NCBI GenBank assembly: GCA_029876055.1
Contig: CM056875.1
Location: 1,612,001-1,676,000, forward strand
Direction: 5' to 3'
DNA: 64,000 nt
Source: Madurella fahalii
Lineage: Eukaryota; Ascomycota; Sordariomycetes; Sordariales
Shown here: positions 11,724-22,834 of the stretch, in pieces
How positions within the stretch are numbered: position 1 is the stretch's first letter
Layout of the letters: the number at the start of each line of letters is the position of its first letter
Position numbers and translations under genes: made by a program
The notes under the pieces: generated by a model
The model's database searches: none
Told to the model about the DNA's origin: nothing
The model's input: the letters and a program-made list of their open reading frames with translations, nothing else

Positions 11724-12649
11724 ATGGACGCAACCGCCAGCCATGATCAAGGTGTCGTTCCGCCTCAACAATCGATGGGCGGCCCTAATGCCGAATTTAA
11801 GAAGTTTGACACCTACCCCTGGGTGCGGGACCGCTCATTTCTTGTAAATATTTCTAGTCCCTTATCTCATTCAACAAGGCATGCGGCTAACACTGCCACT
11901 AGCAAGGCCTGATGGCAACCTTGGGACCCTCGCTGGCCAGCAAAAGTGACGGATTCATACGCCAAAAGGCCCTAAACACGACACTCCAAGCCCGCATCTG
12001 GTGGTATAAATCCCGCTTCAACGTCGAGATCGACCGTGCAGCCTACGACGACTATACCACCTCCCACCAATCGTCTAACCCGGATTCGGCCATCCTCACC
12101 AAGCTCGAGGAGATCCAGCAGCGCATGGGCACTGCGCCGGCCCTGTCATCTGCCGGAGACCAAAACCAAAACCAAGCCATCCCCGCCTGGCAGCTTAATG
12201 CCCCCAAGGTGGACCTCAGCAAGAAGGCCGAGGACGCGGGCACTCACACCAACACCAGCTCGGGCGGTGCGCCGTACCCGGATAATTTCCAAGCTCTTAT
12301 CGAGGCTGTGACGATGGGGAAGCCGATCCCGGGTATCAAGGAGATCCCGAACACGGTCGTGAGGCCGCCGGTTAGCCCCCACCCCCCTTTTTCTCTCAAA
12401 TCCCCTCCCCCTTCCTTTGCCGATACCGCACCCAATCTTGCTTTAGCTAAACCTCCATTCACCGCCATCTAGGGTGTCACCCCCGTCGGCAAGATGAAAG
12501 CGCCGCGCAAGCCGTGGGAGAAGGACCTCCCCTCCGATGCCCTGACACAAACTAGCGCGCTGGGGGACGTGATCGACAAGGAGTTTCCGCCGCTGCCGGA
12601 CGACGGCGCTGCCACAACCGCCACAGAACCCGAGAAGACATCGACATAG
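11724..12649 (+). CDS. KPWE-motif protein, probable Pex39-like peroxisomal import factor
   Basis: Exons 11724-11843, 11903-12370 and 12473-12649 give 254 residues. The N-terminal part has FKKFDTYPWVRDRSFLQGLM. The middle is Gln/Asn/Ser-rich. The C-terminal part carries FQALIEAVTMGKPIPGIKEI, then PNTVVRPP and GKMKAPRKPWEKDLP. The combination of a GxPIPGI segment and a downstream (R/K)KPWE motif is, from memory, the signature of the family recently named PEX39 (yeast YJR012C, human C6ORF226). That factor aids Pex7-dependent import of PTS2 proteins and shares its KPWE motif with Pex13. Assignment rests on these two motifs only. The protein is longer than the human one. No membrane segment is visible. 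Confidence 0.6.
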
Positions 12650-13273
12650 CGAGGTAAAGCTTGCTCGGAGAGAAAATCCCTATGTGGAAAGCCAGCTTTC
12701 TTCGTTCCGCCCTCATCGCCTCCATTTCATTTTCCGTGAAATGGCAAGCACCATCACCCCCAATGAGAGACGTCTATTTGATACCATAAATCGATTGCAG
12801 TTTAGTCGGGGAGAATAGAGCTGCAGAAACATAGCAAGGATCAAGCGCGTTCCAATGCCCTACCTTGGCCCAACCCCCGACCCGCCGAAACTCCGTCCCG
12901 TCAAGAACAGACTCCATCGCAGAACGTGGCATAGATATCGACAATATCCTCTCAGATCTCAATCAGGATGCGCCATATCTACAGATCTTGAGGCAACACA
13001 AGACGTAAAGTTGATGACTATATACTTATCCCCACTACTACCTAGCCTAATCAACTAACTCATCTCCCGAACCTCTCCTCTCCCCCTGTGACTCCCATGT
13101 ATGTACAACAATAGAAACGGCCAAACAAAAGAAAACCAGGGAGCTTGTTCGGAAGGTTGCTGCTCACCAAGACTCGCCAGTAGAGCGAGAAGCTATAGAC
13201 ACGTGGTATTCTATTGCCTTCTTACAACAACAACAACATCACATCTCTAGATCTTTTGTTTTTTTTTTTTTCT
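12650..13273. other. Intergenic 3' region between convergent genes
   Basis: 3'UTR space of the Pex39-like gene (+) and of the complex I 78 kDa gene (-). It includes a T run of 13 at 13259-13271, just beyond the complex I stop. No ORF is supported. Confidence 0.5.
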
Positions 13274-15849
13274 CTACGCCCCATACGCGACTTGGCCCAT
13301 CGGTCGGTCCTCCTCCATGCCAGGCGCCATGAAGTTGGTCCGCGGGTCGCCCGTTTCCTTAGCCGCCGAGCAGCGTGCCATTGTCGGGGAGCTGTATTGT
13401 GAGCATGTCAGCTCAGCTCAGAGATCAGGAATGAGGAACAGAAACAAATTGTAAAAAAGAAAGTTTAATCGGAAACGGAAAGGGGGACACTGACCTTCGC
13501 GAGATGACGTCCGTGAAATAAAAGTTGTCAATAACCTTCGTCAGCGGCCTACCAGTCGACTTGGCACCCTTGTTCTGGTCCACCAACTGCACCTTGCTCA
13601 GCTGGGGAAGCGCCACCGGCTCGACGACATCGTACGCGGCCAGGGCCGGGCTGATCTCGACCATCCGGTCCCTGAGCTGCGCCACGTCGTCGTAGGGCAG
13701 GGGTGCGCCGAGGAACTCGCTCACCGCCCGGATGATCTTCCAATCGGTGCGGGCGGCGCCGGGTAGACCAGTCGCTGCGCGCGTCATCTGGACGCGGCCC
13801 TCGGTGTTGATGTACGTGCCAGCCTTCTCAGTGTAGGCAGCGCCGGGCAGGACAATGTCCGCAATCTGCGCGCCCCGGTCGCCGTGGTGGCCCTGGTAGA
13901 CGATGAAGGCGTCCTTGGGAATGTCGCCCTCGCTGAACTCGTCGGCGCCGAGAAGCCAGACGAACTTGGGCTTGGCCTCGTTGACCTCTTGCGAGGGTGC
14001 GACGAAGCCGACCTCGAACGCACCAGCCCGCGAAGCAGCCCGCTGGAGGACGTTGTAGCCGTTCCATTCCTCGGTCAAGAAGTTGGCCGCATTCTTGTCG
14101 ACGAAACCGCCGACAAGCTCGTAGAAGGCCTTGGCGTCAGCGTGCTCGGTGACACCGGAGCCCACGATGATCATGGGCCGCTTAGCCGCCTGGAGCTTCT
14201 TGCCGAACGGGCCAGACAGCGCGTTCTTGAGGGCCGCCAGGTCCGTACCTAGGTGCTCGAACTCAAAGGTAGACTCCCAGGTCTCGCCCACGACGCCAAT
14301 CTCAAGGTCTGACCGCAGCCACTGCTTCCTGATGCGCGCGTTCAGGACGGCAGCCTCATGCCTCGGGTTGGTGCCGACTAGTAGGATGCAGTCGGCCGAC
14401 TCGATGCCCCAAATCTTGGAGTTGAAGAGGTAGTTGGACCGCACGTCGATACCGTGAGCCATCGGCTGGCTCCCGTTGGGCATGTCCAGAGTAAGATTCT
14501 CCGAACCCAGCTTGTTCGCGAGATCCTTCATGGCGACCAGGGACTCGACCTCGGTCAGCTGGCCGGCGATGACCTTGAACTGGTTGCCCTTGGGCGATAG
14601 GGTTTGGTACGCGTGCGAGATCTCGGTGAGAGCCTGCTCCCATGACGCGGGTTCGAACTTTCCTTCCCGGCGCACCAAGGGGATCGTAAGTCTCTGGGTC
14701 TTGAGGCCGTCGCAAGCGAACCGCGTCTTGTCGTTGATCCATTCCTCGTTGACGTCGTCATTGAGCCGGGGGAGGATGCGCATGACCTCCAGGCCGCGTG
14801 AATCCACGCGGATGTTGGAGCCAAGGCCATCCAGAACATCGATCGATTCGGTGCGCTTTAGCTCCCAGGGCCGGGCGCGGAACGCGTAGGGCTTCGAGGT
14901 CAGGGCTCCGACGGGGCAGAGGTCGATGACGTTACCCGAGAGCTCGGAGTCGAGGTTCTTCTCAAGATAGGTGCCGATCTGCAGGTCGTTGCCGCGGCCA
15001 GTCGAACCTAGCTCGGGAGCACCGGCGATGTCGTTGGCGAATCGGACACACCTTGTGCAGTGGATACACCTGTTCATGGATGTCTTGATGAGGGGTCCGA
15101 TGTTCTTGTCTTCAACCGCACGCTTGCCCCCAATCTCGTGGAACCGGCCACGGTCGGCGCCGTACCGCATCGACTGGTCCTGGAGATCGCACTCGCCGCC
15201 CTGGTCACAGATGGGGCAGTCTAGCGGGTGGTTCGCCAGGAGGAACTCCATCACGCCTTCGCGCGCCTTGTGTGTCAGCGGAGAGTTGGTCTTGACGACC
15301 ATTCCGGGTTGTACGGGCCATGCGCACGACGCAACGGGCTTGGGCGACCGCTCGACTTCGACTAGGCACATGCGGCAGTTTCCAGCGATCATGAGCTTCC
15401 TGTCGAGGCATTTCGTTAGCGAGGACGCGGGGAGCGGGCAGTATCGATGCGATGGCGAACGACGTACTCATGGTAGCAGTATCTGGCACACAAGGTTAGC
15501 ACAGGTGCTTAGCAGTAGCTGGGCGTAGGTGGTGGGCCGTACCTCGGGATGGTGACGCCGGCCTTCTCGCAAGCTTGGATCAAGGCGGACCCGGCTACAT
15601 TCCAAATCAGCGGACAGACATCAATCAGCACCACGGAGTCTCCCTACCCTCAATCGAAACCTTTTTCCCATCTAGCGACAGTCAGCAACGACGCGGCAGG
15701 CCAATTGTACAAAGGGGCCCGAGCTGCTCACCAATTGTGAGCTCGACCTCAGCAGGTCTCTGAACTGTTGCCGAAAAGGCTCGGCTGGCCGCACTGGCCG
15801 GGTGCTTGCCAGTCCGCCAAGCCGAGCGAGCCAATGTTTGCCTCAACAT
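13274..15849 (-). CDS. nuo78: NADH:ubiquinone oxidoreductase 78 kDa subunit (NDUFS1/NuoG)
   Basis: Six exons: 15849-15732, 15671-15648, 15594-15543, 15482-15468, 15399-13495, 13391-13274, giving 743 residues, the usual length. It starts with a mitochondrial presequence (MLRQTLARSAWRTGKH). The [2Fe-2S] ligands are in YCYHEKLMIAGNCRMC. Two 4Fe-4S sites follow, with HPLDCPICDQGGECDLQ, then CIHCTRC and VIDLCPVGAL. The rest is the molybdopterin oxidoreductase-like domain. The protein forms the tip of the matrix arm of respiratory complex I and passes electrons along its Fe-S chain. Exons 2 and 4 are only 24 and 15 nt, and the ferredoxin-like domain is spread over four small exons. The C-terminus GQVAYGA comes from the final small exon. 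Confidence 0.96.
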
Positions 15850-16443
15850 GGTGCCGTCTCGACGGAGGGTATGAAGGGGAGGACGGGGGTGGAGGGGTTC
15901 GTATCTCCAGCGGAGGTGGCCGCAGTCGTGAGCTTTTGTCCAGACAAGCGACGTTTGGCACCGGGCGAGCAAAGTGACGGCCGCCCGGAAGAAGAGCGAG
16001 CTCGCCAGTCGCTTAGCCAGCCAATCAAAACCCGCAATTTGTAAGCTCCGCTGCCTTTTTAAACTCCCCACTCTCTCTGCCGCTCTCTTGTTTTTGAACT
16101 TTTTCTCCTCCATTGTACTTTTGGGCACTTATTGTAGGAGAATTTTGTTTGCACACGGGCGCGCTTTTGTGCCCAGGTGCTCTACCACCGAGTCCTCCTC
16201 TATCCTGTGCTCTAGATTGAGTATTACGGCTCCGATTTTGGATGCATGTGAGAGAACTCGTTTGATCTCGATGAGCAATGGTTCTTACCGCCGGTAGCCA
16301 CATTTCTTCACGCAACGCTGACGCCGTCTTCGACAAATCCAAGTCTAGATTAGTGTGTTGGGGCTGCCCCGGCAGCTATCTACCTTGCCGACGAAGTGTG
16401 CCTTCATTCTGCTGCGAGGCCAATGTCCCGTCCTCATGACTGT
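15850..16443. other. Intergenic, upstream of complex I 78 kDa gene
   Basis: Promoter and leader of the complex I gene and 3' region of the next minus-strand gene. A short tRNA-D-arm-like string occurs around 16175-16190 but no tRNA fold is possible. No ORF is supported. Confidence 0.45.
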
Positions 16444-17043
16444 CTAAATTCCTTGACCCCGTTCCTCGGGCCGCCTGCCCACCTCGTCGATCCTGGCCAG
16501 TTCGCGCTCGAGACAGTCGAGGTAGTACTTCTGGATGTCCGCCATGTGCTTCTTATACCCATTTAGCTGCACCAGTCCGTTCTCGACGATATGGAGCAAT
16601 TCTACGACGGTCCGATCCCGGAGCGACGCATCGGGCGGGATGGGGAGCCTGAGGTCTAGTTGCGGCATGTCCCGGATATTGTAGTCGACTCCGGGTTGGG
16701 CCGGCGCCTCCATGTTGCGGATGATCTCGTCGACTTCGTCCTGGGGTAAGCCTGGCCTGGTCTTGGGCGGGCCCAGTGTCTGCTCCGTCTCGGCCGCCTG
16801 CATCATGATACGCTTCTTCTCCCGTTCGAACATGTACATCAGGTTTTCCTTAACTCCCTCGCGCTGGTAGTCGACGGTTTTCAGAATCTTCTTAAGCCGT
16901 TCGACGCGGTCCCGTGGTAATTCTGCCTTGAGGATGTCCTCTTGGAGCGGCACGAAGATACTGGGGGCGATGTTCCGCAACGGTGGGATCTTCTCGGAAG
17001 CTATTGGCCCTGGGCCTGCTGGCGACTGAGCGGGTTCCGGCAT
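16444..17043 (-). CDS. Unrecognised conserved-looking protein, 199 aa
   Basis: Single-exon ORF with a genuine ATG at 17043. I do not recognise the family. The first ~20 residues are Pro/Ala-rich. Then comes IPPLRNIAPSIFVPLQEDIL and a charged, predicted helical stretch (RDRVERLKKILKTVDYQREG, VKENLMYMFEREKKRIMMQA). A Pro-rich linker follows, then LRLPIPPDASLRDRTVVELL and a second helical stretch (ENGLVQLNGYKKHMADIQKY, YLDCLERELARIDEVGRR). The two helical blocks could form coiled coils, as in small subunits of nuclear or kinetochore complexes, but this is a guess. Codon use matches the neighbours. Alternative: a small protein restricted to Pezizomycotina. Confidence 0.65.
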   Translation of the reverse strand: MPEPAQSPAGPGPIASEKIPPLRNIAPSIFVPLQEDILKAELPRDRVERLKKILKTVDYQREGVKENLMYMFEREKKRIMMQAAETEQTLGPPKTRPGLPQDEVDEIIRNMEAPAQPGVDYNIRDMPQLDLRLPIPPDASLRDRTVVELLHIVENGLVQLNGYKKHMADIQKYYLDCLERELARIDEVGRRPEERGQGI

Positions 17044-18763
17044 TGTTCCACACCGAATTTCAAGACGCTGCTCGGGAACTAAAGCAAGTTAAATTAACCT
17101 GGGAGTCTCGCTGAAATTTGGTGGATGAAGTCAGGTCTGCTGTGAGGATGCTAGGCAGAGGTGTACTTTATTACATGCAATTCGCAGATGCCGGCCAAGA
17201 CTCGGTCTGCCATATGAGGTTTTCCAAACCCGGGAAGGCGTGGTTTTTCAACAGAGCGCTACGGGAAAAGTGGGCCTCACAATTGGAACAGGCTTACACT
17301 CGACGCTAATTTTCATCACTCTATCTTCAAACAGTTCGTCTGATCAGAAACAATTCTTGTCCTATCTTCTAGCGTTAAGCTTCAAACTTAAGTCTTTCCC
17401 CCTCGGCACTCTCGGCCTAGCTCAATAATCTAAGCTCTCGGGCCCTGTAACACATCTTTTCCTTCGTGGCTGTTCCTTGTAGTATACTGCGACTGCCGTA
17501 GACTCGTAAGATCTAGATGTCTTTAAACTCTAGAGAGTTTCAAGTTAAGCCTCTTCAGGTGCAAGTTCGACTCAACCATTGACCCCCGATCCCGACGCGT
17601 GCAGTGGCACCCTATCTTTTACCCGCCCAGCAGAGCTACTAACGATTACACCGTACGATAGCATTGCATAACACAATGCATCAGAGTGATACGGCCGGCC
17701 AATACTGTTTCTGGGCTGCCATGGCTGCTAGGAATGCTCTCTTAACAATTTTCCACATCGTCGTTATATTCCCGTCTTTGAAGACTTACCCAACTTCTGC
17801 TGTGCGAACCCCCCGGCACTATGGCTACGCATGCTCCTGTAATGGCCCAATCTCACGTTGCGATGCTCCATCTATCACGGTTACGGAAGGGTAGCCCAGG
17901 GGCCACGTGAAAGCCATATGCACCAAACTCGGGTACAGCTAGTTATCAATGACAAAGGGAACATTACATTCGGTTGGTCTAAATGAGTTATATAGGCACC
18001 TTACTAGGTAAGGTCTCTTTAGCAATCATTGTGCTGCTTCTAACAGGAGCTCGGTCCCAGCGGACCCAGACCGGGCCAGGAGCCTCCAAATACCCTTCAG
18101 CGCTTCCAGCTGAGGTCGGAGCTCACGCCGAAGACAAATGCTCAGCGCACGCCCAGTTGGCAGAATACATGTTCGCCTCGGCGTGCCAGTGATAAATGAG
18201 CGATTGCCCCCATCATATACAGCCATAGCTTCCCTCTTCTCTGGCCGCTTCTCAGCCAGACGCTTCCTTGAAACGGCAGTATCCTCTCCGACACTTCTAT
18301 CCCGGACCATTGGCTTCTCGATGTTTCGAGAGTCCGGATCATATGGTTGGATTTCCAACCTAAAAGATGAGGTTGCCGATTCTCGTGGCGGTAAATGACT
18401 GCACGTGCACGTAGAGACTTCCCCGGCGGGATGCCATCATTCATCATCGCGCGGTTGGTTGAGGGGATGGTTGGAGTTATAATGGCCCCTAGTCCTCGTG
18501 GTCATGTGACAGATGCTTCGCCGACCTCATCTTTCGTGTAAAGCCTGCTAGAATAGGAGGTCGCCCGCGCTGATGTCCAATGTTGCAGTCAAACACACGC
18601 TCATCCCCTGTCTGCGTGATCGCAATTTAAACATGGCCCATAATGGATATGGCTACCAGCCTTACGTGGTCTAACGCGTGTCGACGGGGGATAAAGGTGT
18701 TGGTATGTTGGCCCTATCGGTGTCACCAGTAGCCTCGGACCGACATTGCGTATGGCGGCGGCT
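17044..18763. other. Gene-free stretch of 1.7 kb
   Basis: No ORF on either strand has a recognisable product or convincing codon use. The composition is more AT-rich in places than in the genes. It contains the promoter of the 199-aa gene. No tRNA, repeat or transposon signature is visible. Confidence 0.45.
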
Positions 18764-19759
18764 TCACCGAGACGGCAAGATATTTCTGATGTACTCCCGA
18801 CCGAGCCTCAGGATTCCGCGTACGTGGTCCTCAAACCGTCTGTCTCTCCGCTTTCGCATCCAAAGGAGCAGCAGGAACAGGATGATCATGTCAACCGTGA
18901 CATGTTTTGTGACGGCCCAAAACGCCCAACCAATCCAGGCGATCACGCTTCGCTCCTTGCGAGACTTCCACTCACGACCGGTAGCGATCTGCTCCCGCAA
19001 CGCCGCGATTTCGGCCGAGAGCCTGACGATAGCTCGCTCCATCCGCTTCGACCGCTTGTCGTTCCGTCTTGCGTACTCGCCCGGATCGTCCTCTCCTTGC
19101 TCTGCCAACTCAGCCAGGCGCCGTTCCGACTCATCCTCCTCGCTCATAGGGCTGAGCACCTTCATCGGCCCGTCGGTGCCGCTCATCGGCGACTGGAAGC
19201 GGCGAACCATGCTGCTCGCAATGCTGACGCCGAGGCCGCCACTTCTTTCTGCCCCTCCGGCACCACTCTGCCCTGACGATGACTCGGCTGAGCTAGGGCT
19301 GTTGCTCTTGACCTGGTTCCAGACAAACTCAAGCTCGGCAACCAGCTCCAGGGCGTTGGGAGTGTTTGCGTATTTGTGCATGGTCTCGATCAGCGCTTCA
19401 ACGTAGCGACGTTTTGCTTCGGTGCGGCTCAGGCCCTTCTGCGAGTTCCAAGCGTCCCATTTGTCCTGTTCGCGCACAATGTCTTCACTGCTACTCCCCG
19501 CCCCTGTGGCCGATGTCGCAGAGGGTCGCTCCATCACACCGTCCACGTCGCCTTCCATTGCCTGCTTGTAGAGTCCGTAGAGGCGCATTCGATCCGAAGG
19601 CGGGGGCCGGGCGGCCCCGGTCTTGGGGATCTTCTTCACTGTGTTGAGCGCATGGACGAAGACTCGATCTGTGTCGACGCAGCACAAGACTGCATTAGCC
19701 CGTGCCCATTTGGTACCTTGCATTATCAGAGCAATGTTCCTACCAATTGAATCCGACAT
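18764..19759 (-). CDS. Acyl-CoA-binding-domain membrane protein, ATG37/ACBD5-like
   Basis: Exons 19759-19744 (16 nt) and 19668-18764 give 306 residues. The tiny first exon encodes MSDSI plus one base. Splicing to DRVFVHALNTVKKIPKTG restores the start of an acyl-CoA-binding domain. That domain has RMRLYGLYKQAMEGDV, KWDAWNSQKGLSRTEAKRRY and ALIETMHKYA. A Ser-rich linker and a coiled coil (RMERAIVRLSAEIAALREQI) follow. Next comes a membrane segment (VTVDMIILFLLLLW) and a basic C-terminal tail. This is the layout of fungal Atg37, a peroxisomal acyl-CoA-binding protein that recruits the pexophagy machinery, and of animal ACBD5, a peroxisome-ER tether. Localisation is inferred from family membership. 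Confidence 0.82.
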   Translation of the reverse strand: MSDSIGRNIALIMQGTKWARANAVLCCVDTDRVFVHALNTVKKIPKTGAARPPPSDRMRLYGLYKQAMEGDVDGVMERPSATSATGAGSSSEDIVREQDKWDAWNSQKGLSRTEAKRRYVEALIETMHKYANTPNALELVAELEFVWNQVKSNSPSSAESSSGQSGAGGAERSGGLGVSIASSMVRRFQSPMSGTDGPMKVLSPMSEEDESERRLAELAEQGEDDPGEYARRNDKRSKRMERAIVRLSAEIAALREQIATGREWKSRKERSVIAWIGWAFWAVTKHVTVDMIILFLLLLWMRKRRDRRFEDHVRGILRLGREYIRNILPSR

Positions 19760-21052
19760 TGTCACTTAAACCTTCACCCCGCCTCGGCGCGGAACGGCGA
19801 ATTCGAACACCAGTATTCCAAAGGCGTTGTGGTTCGCAGGCTCTGTCTTGCTCGAGTCCCCAAGATTGGGCGCATTCAGAGGGGCAGCTGAAGAATGCTT
19901 CGAGTTTCTCGGCAGCAGCTTGGAGCGAACAACAAACGACGCCACACGGCCAATCTAAGCTCTAAAAAACAAGAGATTGGTCGCCCTCAAGTATATGGTT
20001 TTATTTATGTGTTCATCTCGGCCAAGGGGTATATTCGTCGCGTCATGTATTGCAGGTGATGAATTGGCACCCCACCGCGGTGCAAAATAATGGCTAGGTA
20101 CAGTACCGAACGGGTTTTGCCTCGGCACGCGCGAGTCCCTGGCGGTCCACCCTCCCTGTCTTCAAACCCTCTGGCGCGCTCGCCCCAGGCCGGGGGAATA
20201 CGACGCGAGACCCGCTTTTAATTACGGATTGTACTGCACTAAACCGGGCCCCTTCTTTCGACACGTGAAATCGGCTGGGATATGTGGTAGTAGCTGTTTA
20301 CTATCGTCATTGATCGCAGACGCTTTCATAAACCGAACCCATCCATACCATCTGCTGCACCAGAGGGTGCCCTACTGCCAGAGCTCATCTCAGAGGTCAC
20401 GCAGCTTTCCACCTGCCGATGGCCTGGTTTAACACATTCAGTTCAATGACTTGCGAGCTTCAATCTTCCAAGTCTCGGGACTGTCGCTGCATGCCAAAAG
20501 GGGTTGGGTTAAGCTACTAGGAACGGTCGCAGGACGGAACTACGGATTATGAAATCGGTGGCCTCAATCAAGCAGGCACTTCCATAAGTGCAATATTCAT
20601 GCGCGAAGCGCCGAGGTACAGGGCGCTGTCCTGCTAGCCACTTGGACATTCAAGACCAACACATGTCAATGCCACCTAACTACGGATATCAGAGAATCCG
20701 GGCATCTGCGCCTTGCCAAGAAGCCTCACTTCGAGAAATCCCACCTGAGATGTCTACGTGTAGAGTGATTCGTACTATAAAAACCATCTTTCCTGGGTTG
20801 TGGCTCCACACCCAGTTTCCGTGATTTTCATTACCCGTTGCCGCTCACGATCTTCTTTCCCAATTCTTTTTCTGGCTCCCATTCTTCTTCTCTCGCGTTT
20901 TCCTCTTCATCATTCCTAACAAGGCTGGGGTTAGGACTCTACGGAGAAGTAGGAAACACTCCAGCTTGAAGTACTCCCCTCGTAACAGTCCGAAATGACG
21001 TCTCTCGTTGTATTTAGTGGTGTTCAGCACCTAGCAGCGCCGGCCCGCCTCA
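19760..21052. other. Gene-free stretch of 1.3 kb
   Basis: Promoter of the ATG37-like gene and 3' region of the RNase III gene. No coding, RNA or mobile feature could be supported on either strand. Confidence 0.45.
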
Positions 21053-22024
21053 CTAGGTTTGCGTATCCGCAGGTGCCTGTGCAGCTCGCGCGGCCATAAA
21101 CGCCTTCTTTTTGTCCACGTACTTTTTTATCAGCTTCTTATTATCCAGCGCCATCTGCGCAGCCTTCTGCCCAGCTTCCTTCTTGCCAAGCGCGTTTCCA
21201 TAGCCCAGCTGCAACCCCGTCTCGCCCCAACCGTGGAGGAAGCACCCAACAAAATACAGCTGCTGCTTCGTATCGCGGTCCTTCTTCCCATTAGATGGCA
21301 GGTCCCTGTACTCTAACTTGACGCCCGGCACGCAAACCATCTGCTCAAGCCGCGTCTTGGCGCTGATCTCCTTGTCCTTGACGTTGCCTGCGTTCCTCTC
21401 CTGCTCGAGGATTTGCCTCTCTAGCACCGGGCCCCAGAGGGCCTTTAGCCACTCAGACGCTCGGTTGAAACCGTTTTCCGGGTCAGAACGGACGACGGCG
21501 CCCACATATGCCTCAAAAATGTCGCCCAGTGCTTTTGCCCTTTGCTTCTCCGTAGCCTTGGTTCCATTGGGACGCCCTCCGAGGCCAAACTCGGCAGGGA
21601 AGTTAGCTCGCTTGTCCAGGCCGTAGTGGATGGAGAATTTCCCAAGCGTAGAGTTTCGGATAAGCATTTCGCGGTACTGTGAGCATCTGCCTTCTTCTAG
21701 AGTCGTGAAGGTGTTGAAGATGAGCTCCGAGGCAATGAGCTCGAGATATGCATCCCCTATCCACTCCAGCCGTTCGTAACTTGGGTCCCAAGGATTCTTA
21801 CGCATGCCCGAGTGCGTCAAGGCCGCTGTTTCCATTGCCGGATCTAGCACTTCTGGCAGTGGTGGGAATGACTCGGCAATTGAGGAAGACGTCCATTTTG
21901 AGATCGAGGTGACAGGAGAGAACTGTGGTGGTTTTGGTTCGGCGCTGGTTGCTTCAGCTTTTGGGCGCTTGGGAGCTGGCTCGGCTTCCACCACGGCCGA
22001 CTGGCTATGGGCGCGTTTTGACAT
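21053..22024 (-). CDS. Ribonuclease III with dsRNA-binding domain (Rnt1-like)
   Basis: Single exon, 323 residues, ATG at 22024. After a ~60-residue Lys/Pro-rich N-terminus comes an RNase III domain with the signature YERLEWIGDAYLELIASE. The second acidic motif KALGDIFEAYVGAVV is also present. The metal-binding Glu and Asp residues of both motifs are there, so catalysis is expected. The last ~90 residues form a dsRNA-binding domain ending KKEAGQKAAQMALDNKKLI. It is shorter than Dicer and has a single RNase III domain. It therefore fits the Rnt1/Pac1 class that trims pre-rRNA, snRNA and snoRNA precursors. A mitoribosomal RNase III-like protein is less likely because the acidic residues are intact. 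Confidence 0.85.
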   Translation of the reverse strand: MSKRAHSQSAVVEAEPAPKRPKAEATSAEPKPPQFSPVTSISKWTSSSIAESFPPLPEVLDPAMETAALTHSGMRKNPWDPSYERLEWIGDAYLELIASELIFNTFTTLEEGRCSQYREMLIRNSTLGKFSIHYGLDKRANFPAEFGLGGRPNGTKATEKQRAKALGDIFEAYVGAVVRSDPENGFNRASEWLKALWGPVLERQILEQERNAGNVKDKEISAKTRLEQMVCVPGVKLEYRDLPSNGKKDRDTKQQLYFVGCFLHGWGETGLQLGYGNALGKKEAGQKAAQMALDNKKLIKKYVDKKKAFMAARAAQAPADTQT

Positions 22025-22359
22025 TTTGGATTAGCGAGTTGATTCGACTCGTTTTATTTTTTTGGGCGGGTCGGAGATCTTTGAAGGGAAAGTACGATGT
22101 CCCACATCCGACTGCAGTTGCTTCTCATAGATAACCCTAACCCCAGCTTTGCCCGTAAGACTGCTCGGCTTCTCTTTGGGCTTCGAAGCCCAGCAAGATG
22201 CGGGTCCGGTTCACTTGCAAGGGATTTAGTGTTGACCCACTCTTCGGGCTAACCCGATTGGAGCCGCAGAAAACCACACCAGAGATGTCCTGAACGTCAA
22301 GCATCGCGCGATCCGGAAGTCGCACTCATATACGGCCGTTTATTCCATATAGCGGCAAG
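22025..22359. other. Divergent promoter, RNase III / mS33
   Basis: A 335-bp spacer shared as promoter by two divergent genes. No other feature is seen. Confidence 0.6.
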
Positions 22360-22834
22360 ATGTCGGTTCCCCGCGCGCGGCTGCTGGATCTGATGAAGGT
22401 ACTCCAACTGGCCCAAGTTGCTGGATATGTAGCGCTGACGTGTGCAGGCTCGATGTGAGCTCTTCTCGACCACCTTCAACCCGGAGGGCATCCGGACCGG
22501 CAACAAGATCCTGCGACAGAAACTCAAGGGTCCTGCCCTTGCATCCTACTATCCCCGAAAACTCATGACGTTCCGTGACTTCCAGAAGGAGTTCGAACCC
22601 CTCGGGTTGGAGATTGAGAACGAGCGGGAACTGGACCGGCTCGAGCATATCGCGGGGTGCGTACGCCCTCTTACATTGCCTGCTGCCGCCCATGTCTAAC
22701 TTGCTACAGTCTCAAATCTCGCGGGAAGGGCGCACCAAAGAAGAAGAAGTCAGCTGCGGGTACGTTTGGAAAACCTGCGTCTGTGTCGGCTGCCTCAGCG
22801 ATACTAACAGTCAACAGACGCCAGGAAGAGATGA
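22360..22834 (+). CDS. Mitochondrial small ribosomal subunit protein mS33
   Basis: Four exons: 22360-22398, 22448-22656, 22710-22759, 22818-22834, giving 104 residues. The sequence opens MSVPRARLLDLMKARCELFS and continues TTFNPEGIRTGNKILRQKLK and ASYYPRKLMTFRDFQKEF. This is the pattern of mS33 (yeast Rsm27, human MRPS33), including the length. A Lys-rich tail (GKGAPKKKKSAADARKR) ends the protein. It is a component of the head of the mitochondrial 37S/28S ribosomal subunit. The last exon has only 17 nt, including the stop. Confidence 0.88.
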
